DNA from: Gemmatimonadaceae bacterium
GTDB lineage: Bacteria > Gemmatimonadota > Gemmatimonadetes > Gemmatimonadales > Gemmatimonadaceae
Reading direction: 5' to 3'
DNA length: 64,000 nucleotides
Assembly (NCBI GenBank): GCA_030835125.1
Contig: JAUQWM010000063.1
Span: 1 to 64,000, forward strand
Notes under the pieces: generated by a model
Told to the model about the DNA's origin: nothing
What the model saw: the letters and a program-made list of their open reading frames with translations, nothing else
Database searches by the model: none
Position numbers and translations under genes: made by a program
In this document: one piece after another, positions 9,801 to 15,626 of the stretch
Layout of the letters: every line of letters starts with the position of its first letter
How positions within the stretch are numbered: position 1 is the first letter of the stretch

Positions 9801-10506
9801 GAGCACACATCGAATCACCGCCGTGCCGGTCGCCGTCGGCGTCAGCGTGGGCAGCGTGAGCGTGGGCGGCACGCAGACGTGCGCGGCGCCGACAGGGGCA
9901 TTCGGCCAGACCTTCTGCTGGGGCAACAACGGCAAGGACAACCTCCAGGAATACCTGGTGGATTACTCGCCACAGGTCTGGGGATCGAACCTTCTCGGGA
10001 CCGGGTCCAGTGAGAAGACGCTCTACGACCCGCGCCCGGTCGTGAACCTCGGGATGCCGTGGCACCGTGTGAGCGTCGGCACCGGCTTCGTGTGCGCGCT
10101 CGACCTGGCGGGCGCCGCCTCCTGCTGGGGACTGAATGGATTCGGTCAGCTCGGGAACAACTCGACGCAGTGGCGATCGAGCCCTGCACTGGTGCACGGC
10201 GGTCGATTCTTCACGGCCATCGGCACGGGAGGCGGACACTCCTGTGGACTGACGGCGGCGGGCGAAGTCTGGTGCTGGGGTCGGAACACGACGGGCCAAC
10301 TGGGAACCGGCACGGCGGTCAACAGCAGTATTCCCGTGAGATCGGCCATCGGGATCGGGCGCGTGCTGCAGATCTCGGCGGCCGGCGCGAGCACCTGCGC
10401 CCTCACGGAACTGGGCGACGTGTGGTGCTGGGGGTTCAACGCTGATGGTGGCCTGGGCGACGGGACGCTCGTGACCCGGCAGAACCCGGTGAAGGTCGTG
10501 CCGTGA
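6871..10506 (+). CDS. Very large surface lipoprotein with Ig-like, PKD and RCC1-type repeats
   Basis: About 1211 aa from GTG 6871, chosen because it gives a clean lipoprotein signal (LPAVLMFLAACGGG). Parts in order: a bacterial Ig-like domain (residues ~30-130, PPTVVVKDASGKGVAGVTVSF), a ~550-aa middle region I do not recognise, two PKD-type domains (FGDASAPVTE...GTFTVEATL and WTFGDSTPP...GTYTVTVEL, ~690-830), then about seven RCC1/BNR-like blades with WCWGxNxxGQLGxGT (~840-1211). The RCC1 part should fold as a beta-propeller, probably facing outward from the outer membrane. Many paired cysteines in the blades (HTCGL/WCWG) suggest disulfides and export. The role is unknown; binding or adhesion is a guess. 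Confidence 0.8.
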   Translation: MPSPRALPAVLMFLAACGGGDGVAPNEEPDGRPATLAIQGGNNQSADPGTELAMPPTVVVKDASGKGVAGVTVSFSVQSGGGSVASSTSTTGTDGAANPGSWTLGPQSGPNSLEARAGTLTSITFHAQGVATPRLLADTVVGTNGATLQLGDGTAWEGLELTIPDGSFGGPSHWTFRVDPSVTPPTLPAGVLVTSPALVLTTDQARAAHLMTLRVPVKRTPGYVNAVILHDPLRNLIEAFPMFGGDANSILVGSTHLNGSLLVGPGSGAVPRLAAAGLTGSTMFTVSIPTGLLSTMGNVVERVSEVFQIAEGGSYLFPDGHGPGTSLLNMLANVANPNGSLGTLFKPAAVPGMHLDSASLAGLVAIARRYQAEGGLLTPVYNGIGTLISPFSPPVRDSLTDVTLRVALLLNRLPQMVMFVRRIASAPYATTDVSFSTAIGAGPSGVEYVDPTVPQVAKYLRSLGGLGFSSRAFQVVQDALPADAEAVVALGTSFLFPVERYLDTVGKVMAFQRQALAAEAQLPEVIMELRNAANMDWVSIVSGVVRSDSAEIRVRCTQCTDAVPIGTDPELQEAIAVDPGSGAVRSRSRIPGSIGFLVGPFLANLTNGALTQVVGGIFSRVLSFLGPAPTPRAGGLPAAMAATGPVVSRMLTPLNVQLRRMDMQLDPGSQVIQRHTRADFIVRNALPGANGQLEWKFGDASAPVTEAGGDTTGSHIYHQKGTFTVEATLLQSAKRIAQVTGTVVVRDSFTVDPVADTAQVDSLVRFTARPHGDVPASARYVWTFGDSTPPDTMLNDSLATHTYKAPGTYTVTVELWDAIANVRHGVATATVTVVQPSFIQVAVGSAHTCAIAPGGDAWCWGKNTTGQLGNGTTTRSTRPVKVLGGRKFMQVGAGTEHTCGLTTGGAAWCWGDRTSAQLGDGSPFGPLAPPALQPVAVQGTPALVAISVGGRTTCGRTAGGQLWCWGYNGFTQIGDGTSTHRITAVPVAVGVSVGSVSVGGTQTCAAPTGAFGQTFCWGNNGKDNLQEYLVDYSPQVWGSNLLGTGSSEKTLYDPRPVVNLGMPWHRVSVGTGFVCALDLAGAASCWGLNGFGQLGNNSTQWRSSPALVHGGRFFTAIGTGGGHSCGLTAAGEVWCWGRNTTGQLGTGTAVNSSIPVRSAIGIGRVLQISAAGASTCALTELGDVWCWGFNADGGLGDGTLVTRQNPVKVVP

Positions 10507-10564
10507 GGAGGAATCGGCGCCCGTTGAGGGGTGAGACCCGGGGGTTCCGGGGCCTCCATCCCGG

Positions 10565-10593
10565 TTGATCCGCCCTGCCGACGTGCCTAGCTT
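10565..10593 (+). promoter_or_regulatory. Probable tRNA-Asn promoter
   Basis: TTGATC and TAGCTT are separated by 17 bases, with the -10 box ten bases before the tRNA 5' end. Confidence 0.55.
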
Positions 10594-10603
10594 TCTCGTC
10601 CCT

Positions 10604-10676
10604 TCCCGAGTAGCTCAGTTGGTAGAGCAGGTGACTGTTAATCACCGGGTCGCAGGTTCGAGTCCTGCCTCGGGAG
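10604..10676 (+). tRNA. tRNA-Asn (anticodon GTT)
   Basis: A 73-base cloverleaf. The acceptor stem is TCCCGAG/CTCGGGA with discriminator G, the D-arm has AGCTCAGTTGGTAGAGC, the anticodon loop is CTGTTAA (anticodon GTT), and the T-arm is GGTTCGAGTCC. No CCA is encoded. Its 3' part serves as the attachment site of the integrated element; the copy here stays intact because the element carries the same 45 bases. Confidence 0.96.
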
Positions 10677-10677
10677 C
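10633..10677 (+). repeat. attL, 45-bp direct repeat in tRNA-Asn 3' half
   Basis: It starts at GACTGTTAATC (anticodon loop) and runs one base beyond the tRNA. It is identical to 24815-24859. Confidence 0.93.
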
Positions 10678-10688
10678 CTTGTAGGACA

Positions 10689-10725
10689 ACGACTTAGCCC
10701 GCCGTGCTTCGGTGGGCTTAGTCGT
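10689..10725. terminator. Hairpin terminator inside the element, after tRNA-Asn
   Basis: Arms CGACTTAGCCCGCCG and CGGTGGGCTTAGTCG pair with a 5-base loop and one or two mismatches. It replaces the tRNA gene's original terminator, which is now at 24877. Confidence 0.7.
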
Positions 10726-10727
10726 TC

Positions 10728-10747
10728 AGGAAGCCAGCAGGAAGCCA
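10728..10747 (+). promoter_or_regulatory. Two AGGAAGCCA repeats near attL (candidate integrase arm sites)
   Basis: Two copies spaced 11 bases start to start. Three copies with 10-11 base spacing lie beside attR at 24689-24718. Equal motif, orientation and helical spacing at both element ends fit arm-type integrase or excisionase sites. Confidence 0.6.
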
Positions 10748-10761
10748 TCGGGGAATCGACA

Positions 10762-11580
10762 ATGACCTCGCAATTGAATCCGGCGCGGCGACTTGAAAGG
10801 ATCATGGCAGCAGTCGCACCGAATACAAAGCAGAAGACGCTTGTCTTCGACGTCTGGTCCACGGTCTTTGAGGTGAGAGCGGAGCGCGGCTCACCGGAGG
10901 CCTACGCGGAAGTCACGCGTCGCTTGCTCGATCTGCTCCGCGACCTCGACTTGGTGGAAGAATGGCTTCGTGGCACGGACTTGTCGCCCGTTCGCTACGC
11001 CTCGAAACTCGAAGAGGTACGAAGAGCGCTGTCTCCCGCGCGTCTGCACGAAGGATGGAACACGATCTCCGGTGCGTTTCGTGACGAGATCCGAAGCTCG
11101 CTCATTGGTCAGTACGGTGACAGCATGGGAGATCTCGAGCAGGACGTCCAAGGCGACCTTGATACACTAATGGAGCAAGTCGCCGCGCTCGAAGAATCCT
11201 TGAGCGAGTCGACGGAGATCTCGCCTGAGGTGCGTCGGTTCGTGGTGGCCCAGCTGGATGCGATTCGAAAGGCCATCCGCGACTATCCGTCGCAGGGGGC
11301 GATGGCCCTCGAGGCCGCATTTCGTCGTTTCTGCTGGGAGTGGGCGTCCGCGCCGGCATCGAAGACCGACAGGGATCGTGAAACACTTGCGAAGGTGAAG
11401 AAGCTGTGGGCGCGCTCTCGGGCGATCGTCGCAACAGCGACGCGATTGCTCATAACCGCCGCAGCGGCATTCGAGGCAGGCGAAGAGCTATTGGATCGCA
11501 TGCCAGGCATCACAGGCGCCATCGATCGGATCATTACATCCCGGCCGGCACCTCCTCAGCTCCCACCATCCTCTCAATAG
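10762..11580 (+). CDS. Unknown 272-aa cargo protein
   Basis: The first gene at the left end of the element, read opposite to the phage core. The sequence is mostly predicted helix with charged heptads (EEVRRALS, LMEQVAALEESLSEST), an alanine-rich stretch near residue 225-245 (ATATRLLITAAAAFEAGEELL) and a proline-rich end. I recognise no domain. The start could instead be ATG 10804. Codon use is less GC3-rich than the neighbours, consistent with transfer. Its position beside an XRE/DUF2971 pair makes a defence or moron role possible but unproven. Confidence 0.6.
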   Translation: MTSQLNPARRLERIMAAVAPNTKQKTLVFDVWSTVFEVRAERGSPEAYAEVTRRLLDLLRDLDLVEEWLRGTDLSPVRYASKLEEVRRALSPARLHEGWNTISGAFRDEIRSSLIGQYGDSMGDLEQDVQGDLDTLMEQVAALEESLSESTEISPEVRRFVVAQLDAIRKAIRDYPSQGAMALEAAFRRFCWEWASAPASKTDRDRETLAKVKKLWARSRAIVATATRLLITAAAAFEAGEELLDRMPGITGAIDRIITSRPAPPQLPPSSQ

Positions 11581-11622
11581 CCCAAGCGGCACGGGGGGGC
11601 CGTTCACCTCATACCGTTGGCC

Positions 11623-12465
11623 TTACGAGAGTGACCGGAATGGTATCTCCGACCGATCAACGACAATACCGTCGCCCTCGAGGACTCGTTGGAGCGCATC
11701 GAATGTCATCCCGTCGTGCCTGCCTGGCCCCACACGAATCGCTGAGATCGACCTGACAAGCGGTAGGGGGGCATTGTCGCCGGCCCCTGCCTCCACGAAG
11801 CGGAGTTCTACGTATGGGACCACGCGGCTATCCGTCGACCGGAGCTTCATTGCCCTTGGCCAGAACCGATCAGTAATGAGGCGCCACTCGCGTTCTTCTC
11901 GGAACGATGGATGCTTGATCGTCGCAGCTACTGCGTAAAATCGGGACTGCAACGATGTGGTCATGAGCTGATTCGTCTCGAGCTCGTAGATGAGTTGGTC
12001 GGCAATGGAGTCGAAGGCGGCACTCGCCTCCTCCTGGGTGTACACGCACTTCGCCAAGGTCGCGCGCTCAACGTGTCCAAGCGCGGTACGGTGGAACCCG
12101 ATTGCGAGGGGCGCGAGACCGCCATACGCCCGCCATTGCCCAAGCGAATCGCCGTCGGCCGATAGGCTGAACACGGCAACTTGCCCTTCAATGTCGAGAT
12201 CACCGCTTCGATGACGCGGACGTCCCGCCACCGAGAGCCAGCCGAGGGCCTGCTGAATCCAGCTGTCGTGGAGCTCGGCCGTAGCACGGATCGCGATGCG
12301 AGCACGGATCACGCTGTCAAAGACGCCGCGCGCGTGTTCGATCTCCGCGGCGTCGTTGAGGTGTCCGAACGCGGTCGCAAACACGACGCCACTCTCCAAG
12401 ATTCTCAGAAGGGCACCTGCCGTCGTGTAATGCCATAGGATGTCGGGGGCGCTCGGTTCTGGCAC
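11623..12465 (-). CDS. DUF2971-like protein
   Basis: A 280-aa protein with the DUF2971 hallmarks: LWHYTTAGALLRILESG at the N-terminus, HLNDAAEIEHA, then VAVFSLSADGDSLGQWRAYGG in the middle and FREEREWRLI near residue 215. The family is common on mobile elements and in defence neighbourhoods; its biochemical activity is not established to my knowledge. The GTG start shares a base with the stop of the XRE gene (TAGTG), so the two are translated together, like an antitoxin/toxin or regulator/effector pair. Confidence 0.75.
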   Translation of the reverse strand: MPEPSAPDILWHYTTAGALLRILESGVVFATAFGHLNDAAEIEHARGVFDSVIRARIAIRATAELHDSWIQQALGWLSVAGRPRHRSGDLDIEGQVAVFSLSADGDSLGQWRAYGGLAPLAIGFHRTALGHVERATLAKCVYTQEEASAAFDSIADQLIYELETNQLMTTSLQSRFYAVAATIKHPSFREEREWRLITDRFWPRAMKLRSTDSRVVPYVELRFVEAGAGDNAPLPLVRSISAIRVGPGRHDGMTFDALQRVLEGDGIVVDRSEIPFRSLS

Positions 12466-12686
12466 TAATACTTCCCCCGCTTCCTGACGCTCCTGAGCAA
12501 CTCGGACGCGTCGACGTTGAGTGCTCGAGCGAGTCGGTCGAGGACGTCCAGGTCAATGCGCGATGTCGCGCCCCGTTCGATCGCGCTCACGGTGCCTTGG
12601 CGCACGCACGCCAGCTCGGCGAGCGCTTCCTGACTGAGCCCCTTGGCCGCCCGGAGGTCCCGGAGTCGAATCTGGATAGGCGTCAT
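12465..12686 (-). CDS. XRE-family helix-turn-helix regulator
   Basis: A 73-aa single-domain Cro/CI-type protein (LRDLRAAKGLSQEALAELACVRQGTVSAIERG, quoted in part). Start ATG 12686 is favoured over GTG 12692 because a TATACT -10 box ends seven bases before it, implying a leaderless mRNA. It probably represses its own operon and the divergent gene through the palindrome between the promoters. It is coupled to the DUF2971 gene. Confidence 0.85.
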   Translation of the reverse strand: MTPIQIRLRDLRAAKGLSQEALAELACVRQGTVSAIERGATSRIDLDVLDRLARALNVDASELLRSVRKRGKY

Positions 12687-12693
12687 GGCCACC

Positions 12694-12744
12694 AGTATAC
12701 GCCAGACCGCCTATTGACGCCAAGACGCTAGGGCGTCTAGGTTG
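12694..12744. promoter_or_regulatory. Divergent promoters with a shared palindromic operator
   Basis: On the minus strand TTGGCG, 18 bases, TATACT drives the XRE gene. On the plus strand TTGACG and TAGGTT are 18 bases apart and drive the 151-aa gene. AGACGC-TAGG-GCGTCT (12723-12738) lies between the plus-strand boxes and beside the minus-strand -35. This suits autoregulation by the XRE protein. Confidence 0.6.
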
Positions 12745-12773
12745 GAGCCACACACTCCAGCCGGAGGCACTCC

Positions 12774-13229
12774 ATGGCAGCGAAGCACAGCAAGGTTCCG
12801 CGACGCGAACAGGCCGAACCTCACCCGGGAGGATGGGTCGAGTTGGTGGCCACCACTGACATCGGCGGCAACTGCGAACTCGAGATCCGCCGTACGCTGA
12901 ACGCGGACCTCGGGTGGTTCGACCCTGACCCACGGGTGAACATCAACTTCAAACGGCACAAGTCCGGCCTCCACCCGGCCGATGCAGAACCCGAGTGGGC
13001 CAAGGAGTGGATCGAGGACATTCGCGCCAGTGACTTGGACAGCTTGGTGAAGGCTATCCAGCAGGCCATCGCGGTGGCACGGTTCCACGGCATCATCCCT
13101 GGACCGCTGTCGGACGACGCACGACGTGAGATGCTGGGCGCTGCCCTGCAGGCGGGCACAACGCCTGCTCAGCCCGACGACTCGGACGACGACAGCGACG
13201 GCGGCGAGGAGTGGAAGGCAGGCGTCTGA
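12774..13229 (+). CDS. Unknown 151-aa acidic-tailed cargo protein
   Basis: Preceded by a good Shine-Dalgarno sequence (CGGAGG, 8 bases before ATG). The N-terminal 110 residues look folded (GGWVELVATTDIGGNCELE; EWAKEWIEDIRASDLD); the tail is very acidic (DDSDDDSDGGEE). No family is recognised. It is divergent from the XRE/DUF2971 pair, shares their control region and is followed by a strong hairpin. It could be part of the same cargo unit; an acidic DNA-mimic role is only a thought. Confidence 0.65.
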   Translation: MAAKHSKVPRREQAEPHPGGWVELVATTDIGGNCELEIRRTLNADLGWFDPDPRVNINFKRHKSGLHPADAEPEWAKEWIEDIRASDLDSLVKAIQQAIAVARFHGIIPGPLSDDARREMLGAALQAGTTPAQPDDSDDDSDGGEEWKAGV

Positions 13230-13244
13230 GGTCGTTCGCCCGCA

Positions 13245-13286
13245 CGAAGGGGGGCCGACGCTTTCACGTGAGGCGTCGGCCCTTCG
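13245..13286. terminator. Hairpin terminator after the 151-aa gene
   Basis: CGAAGGGGGGCCGACGC pairs with GCGTCGGCCCTTCG around an 11-base loop. It separates the cargo from the convergent phage operon, so it may act both ways. Confidence 0.7.
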
Positions 13287-13296
13287 CGTCCCCCCC

Positions 13297-13470
13297 TCAC
13301 GCCTCTGCCCTCACCTTGGCCCGCAGGCGAGCCACGTACCAACGCACCGCCGGCACGAAGGGGTGGAAGTCGACCCGGCTGAATCGCACCGTGGGCAGGC
13401 CTTCCCGTCGCAGGACCCGCACCTCCCGGACGTTGATCCCGACCAGAAAGGCGAACTCGTGGCCGTTCAC
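13297..13470 (-). CDS. Small winged-helix protein, Nu1/small-terminase-like
   Basis: Not in the ORF track. 57 aa from GTG 13470. The sequence EFAFLVGINVREVRVLRREG followed by LPTVRFSRVDFHPFVPAVRWY fits the Nu1-type winged helix of small terminase subunits. It is in the same frame as the gene upstream, separated by one TGA, so it could be the end of a longer protein cut by a stop codon. It would be the last gene of the phage operon. Confidence 0.45.
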   Translation of the reverse strand: MNGHEFAFLVGINVREVRVLRREGLPTVRFSRVDFHPFVPAVRWYVARLRAKVRAEA

Positions 13471-13509
13471 GTGCTCGGGGAACCGGCCGCCGAATTGCGG
13501 GTTCGAGGC

Positions 13510-13968
13510 TCACCGGCTGAGTTCCGCCATGACTGACCGGACCTCGGCATCGATCGCGGCAGTCGCGTCGGCCATCGTCTTTACGCCCACCACGCAGGGC
13601 GCCAATCGCCCCGGCATCGAGAGTAGTTGCGCCCGGAGCTTGCCGTAGTCGGTCGAAACGATCCGCTCGACGTCGGAGATCGTGAGCAGGTCGCCCCGCG
13701 CCTTCGCCAGCTCCAACTCTGCCAGTTCGGCCTGAGCCGACAGTCGCCGCCTACGCGCCTCGTCCAGGCCCGAAGGCTTCCCTACCTTCTTGAGTCGCTC
13801 GTCGCGCCAGCGGGGGAACTCGGGCCAGCGGAGGAACACCTTCCCGCCCCGCACGACCTTCGGCGCGCCCGGCTCACCATGCAGGCGCGAGACCTCCCCC
13901 CCGGTCAGCCCCAGCCGCCGCGCGGCCTCATTGACGCCAACCTCCTCGGAATCGCCGCCTTTTCGCAT
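13510..13968 (-). CDS. Small terminase-like DNA-binding protein
   Basis: 152 aa. The N-terminus has a MerR/Nu1-like helix-turn-helix (VNEAARRLGLTGGEVSRLHG, then KVFLRWPEFPRWRDER); the C-terminal half is a charged helix and a short domain (RIVSTDYGKLRAQLLSMPGRLAP) seen in phage small terminases and DUF1441-like proteins. In a full phage it would select DNA for packaging with a large terminase, but none is present here. It ends in TGA, after which the same frame stays open for 70 codons. Confidence 0.65.
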   Translation of the reverse strand: MRKGGDSEEVGVNEAARRLGLTGGEVSRLHGEPGAPKVVRGGKVFLRWPEFPRWRDERLKKVGKPSGLDEARRRRLSAQAELAELELAKARGDLLTISDVERIVSTDYGKLRAQLLSMPGRLAPCVVGVKTMADATAAIDAEVRSVMAELSR

Positions 13969-14111
13969 GGCTAGTTCAGTCAGGTTTGTGATATTGGGTG
14001 TCTAGTTCTCACACGGCCCTGTGCGGACCCTGCGTCTCTACCCCCCGGAAGGACCCGTGAAATCCTTGTAGCTCTTCCGGTGGGGCGGACAGCCAGCCTA
14101 ACGCTGGCTCT

Positions 14112-14318
14112 CTACTTGTTCGGGTTCTGGATGGCGACGGCATCGCCGTAGGCAACGGCGCGCCGTGCTTCTTGCGGGTCGAGTTCCATCTCGCAGCCGG
14201 GCGAGACTTCCCAGCGTCCACCGTCGACGTCCACCGCGCGCGTCGCTTTGGTGAACCGCACCCACTGGGAAGGCCGCGGAGTTCCAGCGGCGAGCAGGCG
14301 CTTGAGCGGGTCAGCCAT
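14112..14318 (-). CDS. Small phage protein of unknown function
   Basis: 68 aa, start ATG 14318 overlapping the end of the upstream gene by 8 bases (ATGGCTGA). It contains a compact domain with WVRFTKATRAVDVDGGRWEV and an acidic helix. The ORF track hides it inside a longer frame (14112..14582). The position after the tail genes suggests a virion or tail-tip accessory role, unproven. Confidence 0.6.
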   Translation of the reverse strand: MADPLKRLLAAGTPRPSQWVRFTKATRAVDVDGGRWEVSPGCEMELDPQEARRAVAYGDAVAIQNPNK

Positions 14319-15021
14319 TGGTGCCGACTCCCGCGAGCTCGGCCCGCGCCTTTGCAAGCTTCGCCGCGGCATCGTTCGCGAGCTCGGCCTCGAGCCGGGC
14401 GACTTCGCGCCGCAGTGTCTCCAGGCGTTCGCGCTCGGCATCATCGGCGAGGACCTTGGCCGGCAGGCCGGGGATGATGCGGAAGGCGCCACGCTCGACC
14501 CACGCGGCGATCTGCCCGGCCTTGTCGTGGACGCGCCACGCGCGCGCCGTGGAGGGCACTGGCGCGCACACCAGCGCCTCATTCCACCGGTCGGCGAAGT
14601 GCTCTGTCAGTGGCACCCGCCGCGGTTCGCCGCCGAGCCAGTCGGGCTCAGTGGTCTGCATGGCGCGGCGGATGCCGGCCGCGAGGGCGCGGGCATCGGT
14701 GCCCGTAACGATCTGAGCGTCGGGCAGGTAGTGACCGCCGGCCGCGGGCAGGTCAGGTGCGAAGGCGTCGCTCCTACGCACTTTCGGCTTTGCGTCGGTG
14801 CCGAGCGGTTCCCACCCGCCGTCAGCGATCGCCAACGGCCCGAGCAGCACCCATGTCGCCTCGTGCATGACGAGGGCCTCCTCTTCGCGGCACAGGTGGA
14901 TGATGGGGGCGCGGCGTCGCTCGTCGGGATTCTGCAGGTCGAAGGTCGAGTCAATGCGGGTGGGGTTCATGGTCTGGGGGAGGTGGGTGAAGGCGAAGGC
15001 AAGGCGTCGGCGGAAGCTCAT
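14311..15021 (-). CDS. Phage protein of unknown function, tail region
   Basis: 236 aa from ATG 15021, which overlaps the peptidase stop as ATGA; the longer start in the ORF track runs back through the peptidase gene. It has a middle region with a conserved look (HLCREEEALVMHEATWVLLGPL; WNEALVCAPVPS, quoted in part) and a C-terminal coiled coil (ERERLETLRREVARLEAEL). Following tape measure and peptidase, it may be a distal tail component. No family is recognised. Confidence 0.6.
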   Translation of the reverse strand: MSFRRRLAFAFTHLPQTMNPTRIDSTFDLQNPDERRRAPIIHLCREEEALVMHEATWVLLGPLAIADGGWEPLGTDAKPKVRRSDAFAPDLPAAGGHYLPDAQIVTGTDARALAAGIRRAMQTTEPDWLGGEPRRVPLTEHFADRWNEALVCAPVPSTARAWRVHDKAGQIAAWVERGAFRIIPGLPAKVLADDAERERLETLRREVARLEAELANDAAAKLAKARAELAGVGTNG

Positions 15022-15626
15022 GCGACCGCCTCGAGGGGAACATCGCGGAGTGCCAGCACGTCGGCGGGCGTCAGGCGTCCGTGCGCGAGCAGCGCCTCGG
15101 CGACCCGGGAGATCCACGGCCAGGAGTCCCGGGCGAAGTCGTCCGCCAGATCGACGCACAGGGCGAGGAAGCGCTCACGGGCGCGGTCGGAGAATCCCAG
15201 CGACTGTGCCAGGCGCACCGCGTGCGCGTTGTCGAGGTCACTGGCTGGGAAGGCGTTGCCGTGCCGCCGTTCAGCGGCCGGACCCACAAATAGCATGATG
15301 ACATACGCCTCGACGGCGAAGCGGTCGACGGGCTCGGGTCCGCTCAGGACGACGCGGCCTAACGTCGGCTGCGTGCTTGCGTCCTCGGTCCCGATCGAGG
15401 CGAGCTGGAACGGGATGCCCGCGTCGGTGCAGGCAGCCGCGTGGCCGGCTTCATGGTACGCGACTTGGCGGCGATTCTCGGCCTTCTGCTCGGCACGGCG
15501 CCAGATCAAACGCGCGGAGCAGGCCCGGATCTCCTCCTCGAGGTCGTCCACGGAGAGAAACGACTTCGCTGCGACGTCGAGCGCCGCGAGGGCAGCGCGC
15601 GTTACGCGTTCTTGGGGCTCCATCAT
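15018..15626 (-). CDS. Free-standing M41 (FtsH-like) zinc peptidase
   Basis: 202 aa. The zinc site HEAGH is at residues 58-62 (YHEAGHAAACTDAG) and a SDLDNAHAVRLA segment matches the third-ligand region of FtsH peptidase domains. There is no AAA+ ATPase domain and no membrane segment, so it must act alone or with a host partner. It sits between the tape measure and the tail gene with 4-base overlaps on both sides. Possible jobs are tape-measure or tail-protein processing, or host protein cleavage; none is shown. Confidence 0.75.
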   Translation of the reverse strand: MMEPQERVTRAALAALDVAAKSFLSVDDLEEEIRACSARLIWRRAEQKAENRRQVAYHEAGHAAACTDAGIPFQLASIGTEDASTQPTLGRVVLSGPEPVDRFAVEAYVIMLFVGPAAERRHGNAFPASDLDNAHAVRLAQSLGFSDRARERFLALCVDLADDFARDSWPWISRVAEALLAHGRLTPADVLALRDVPLEAVA

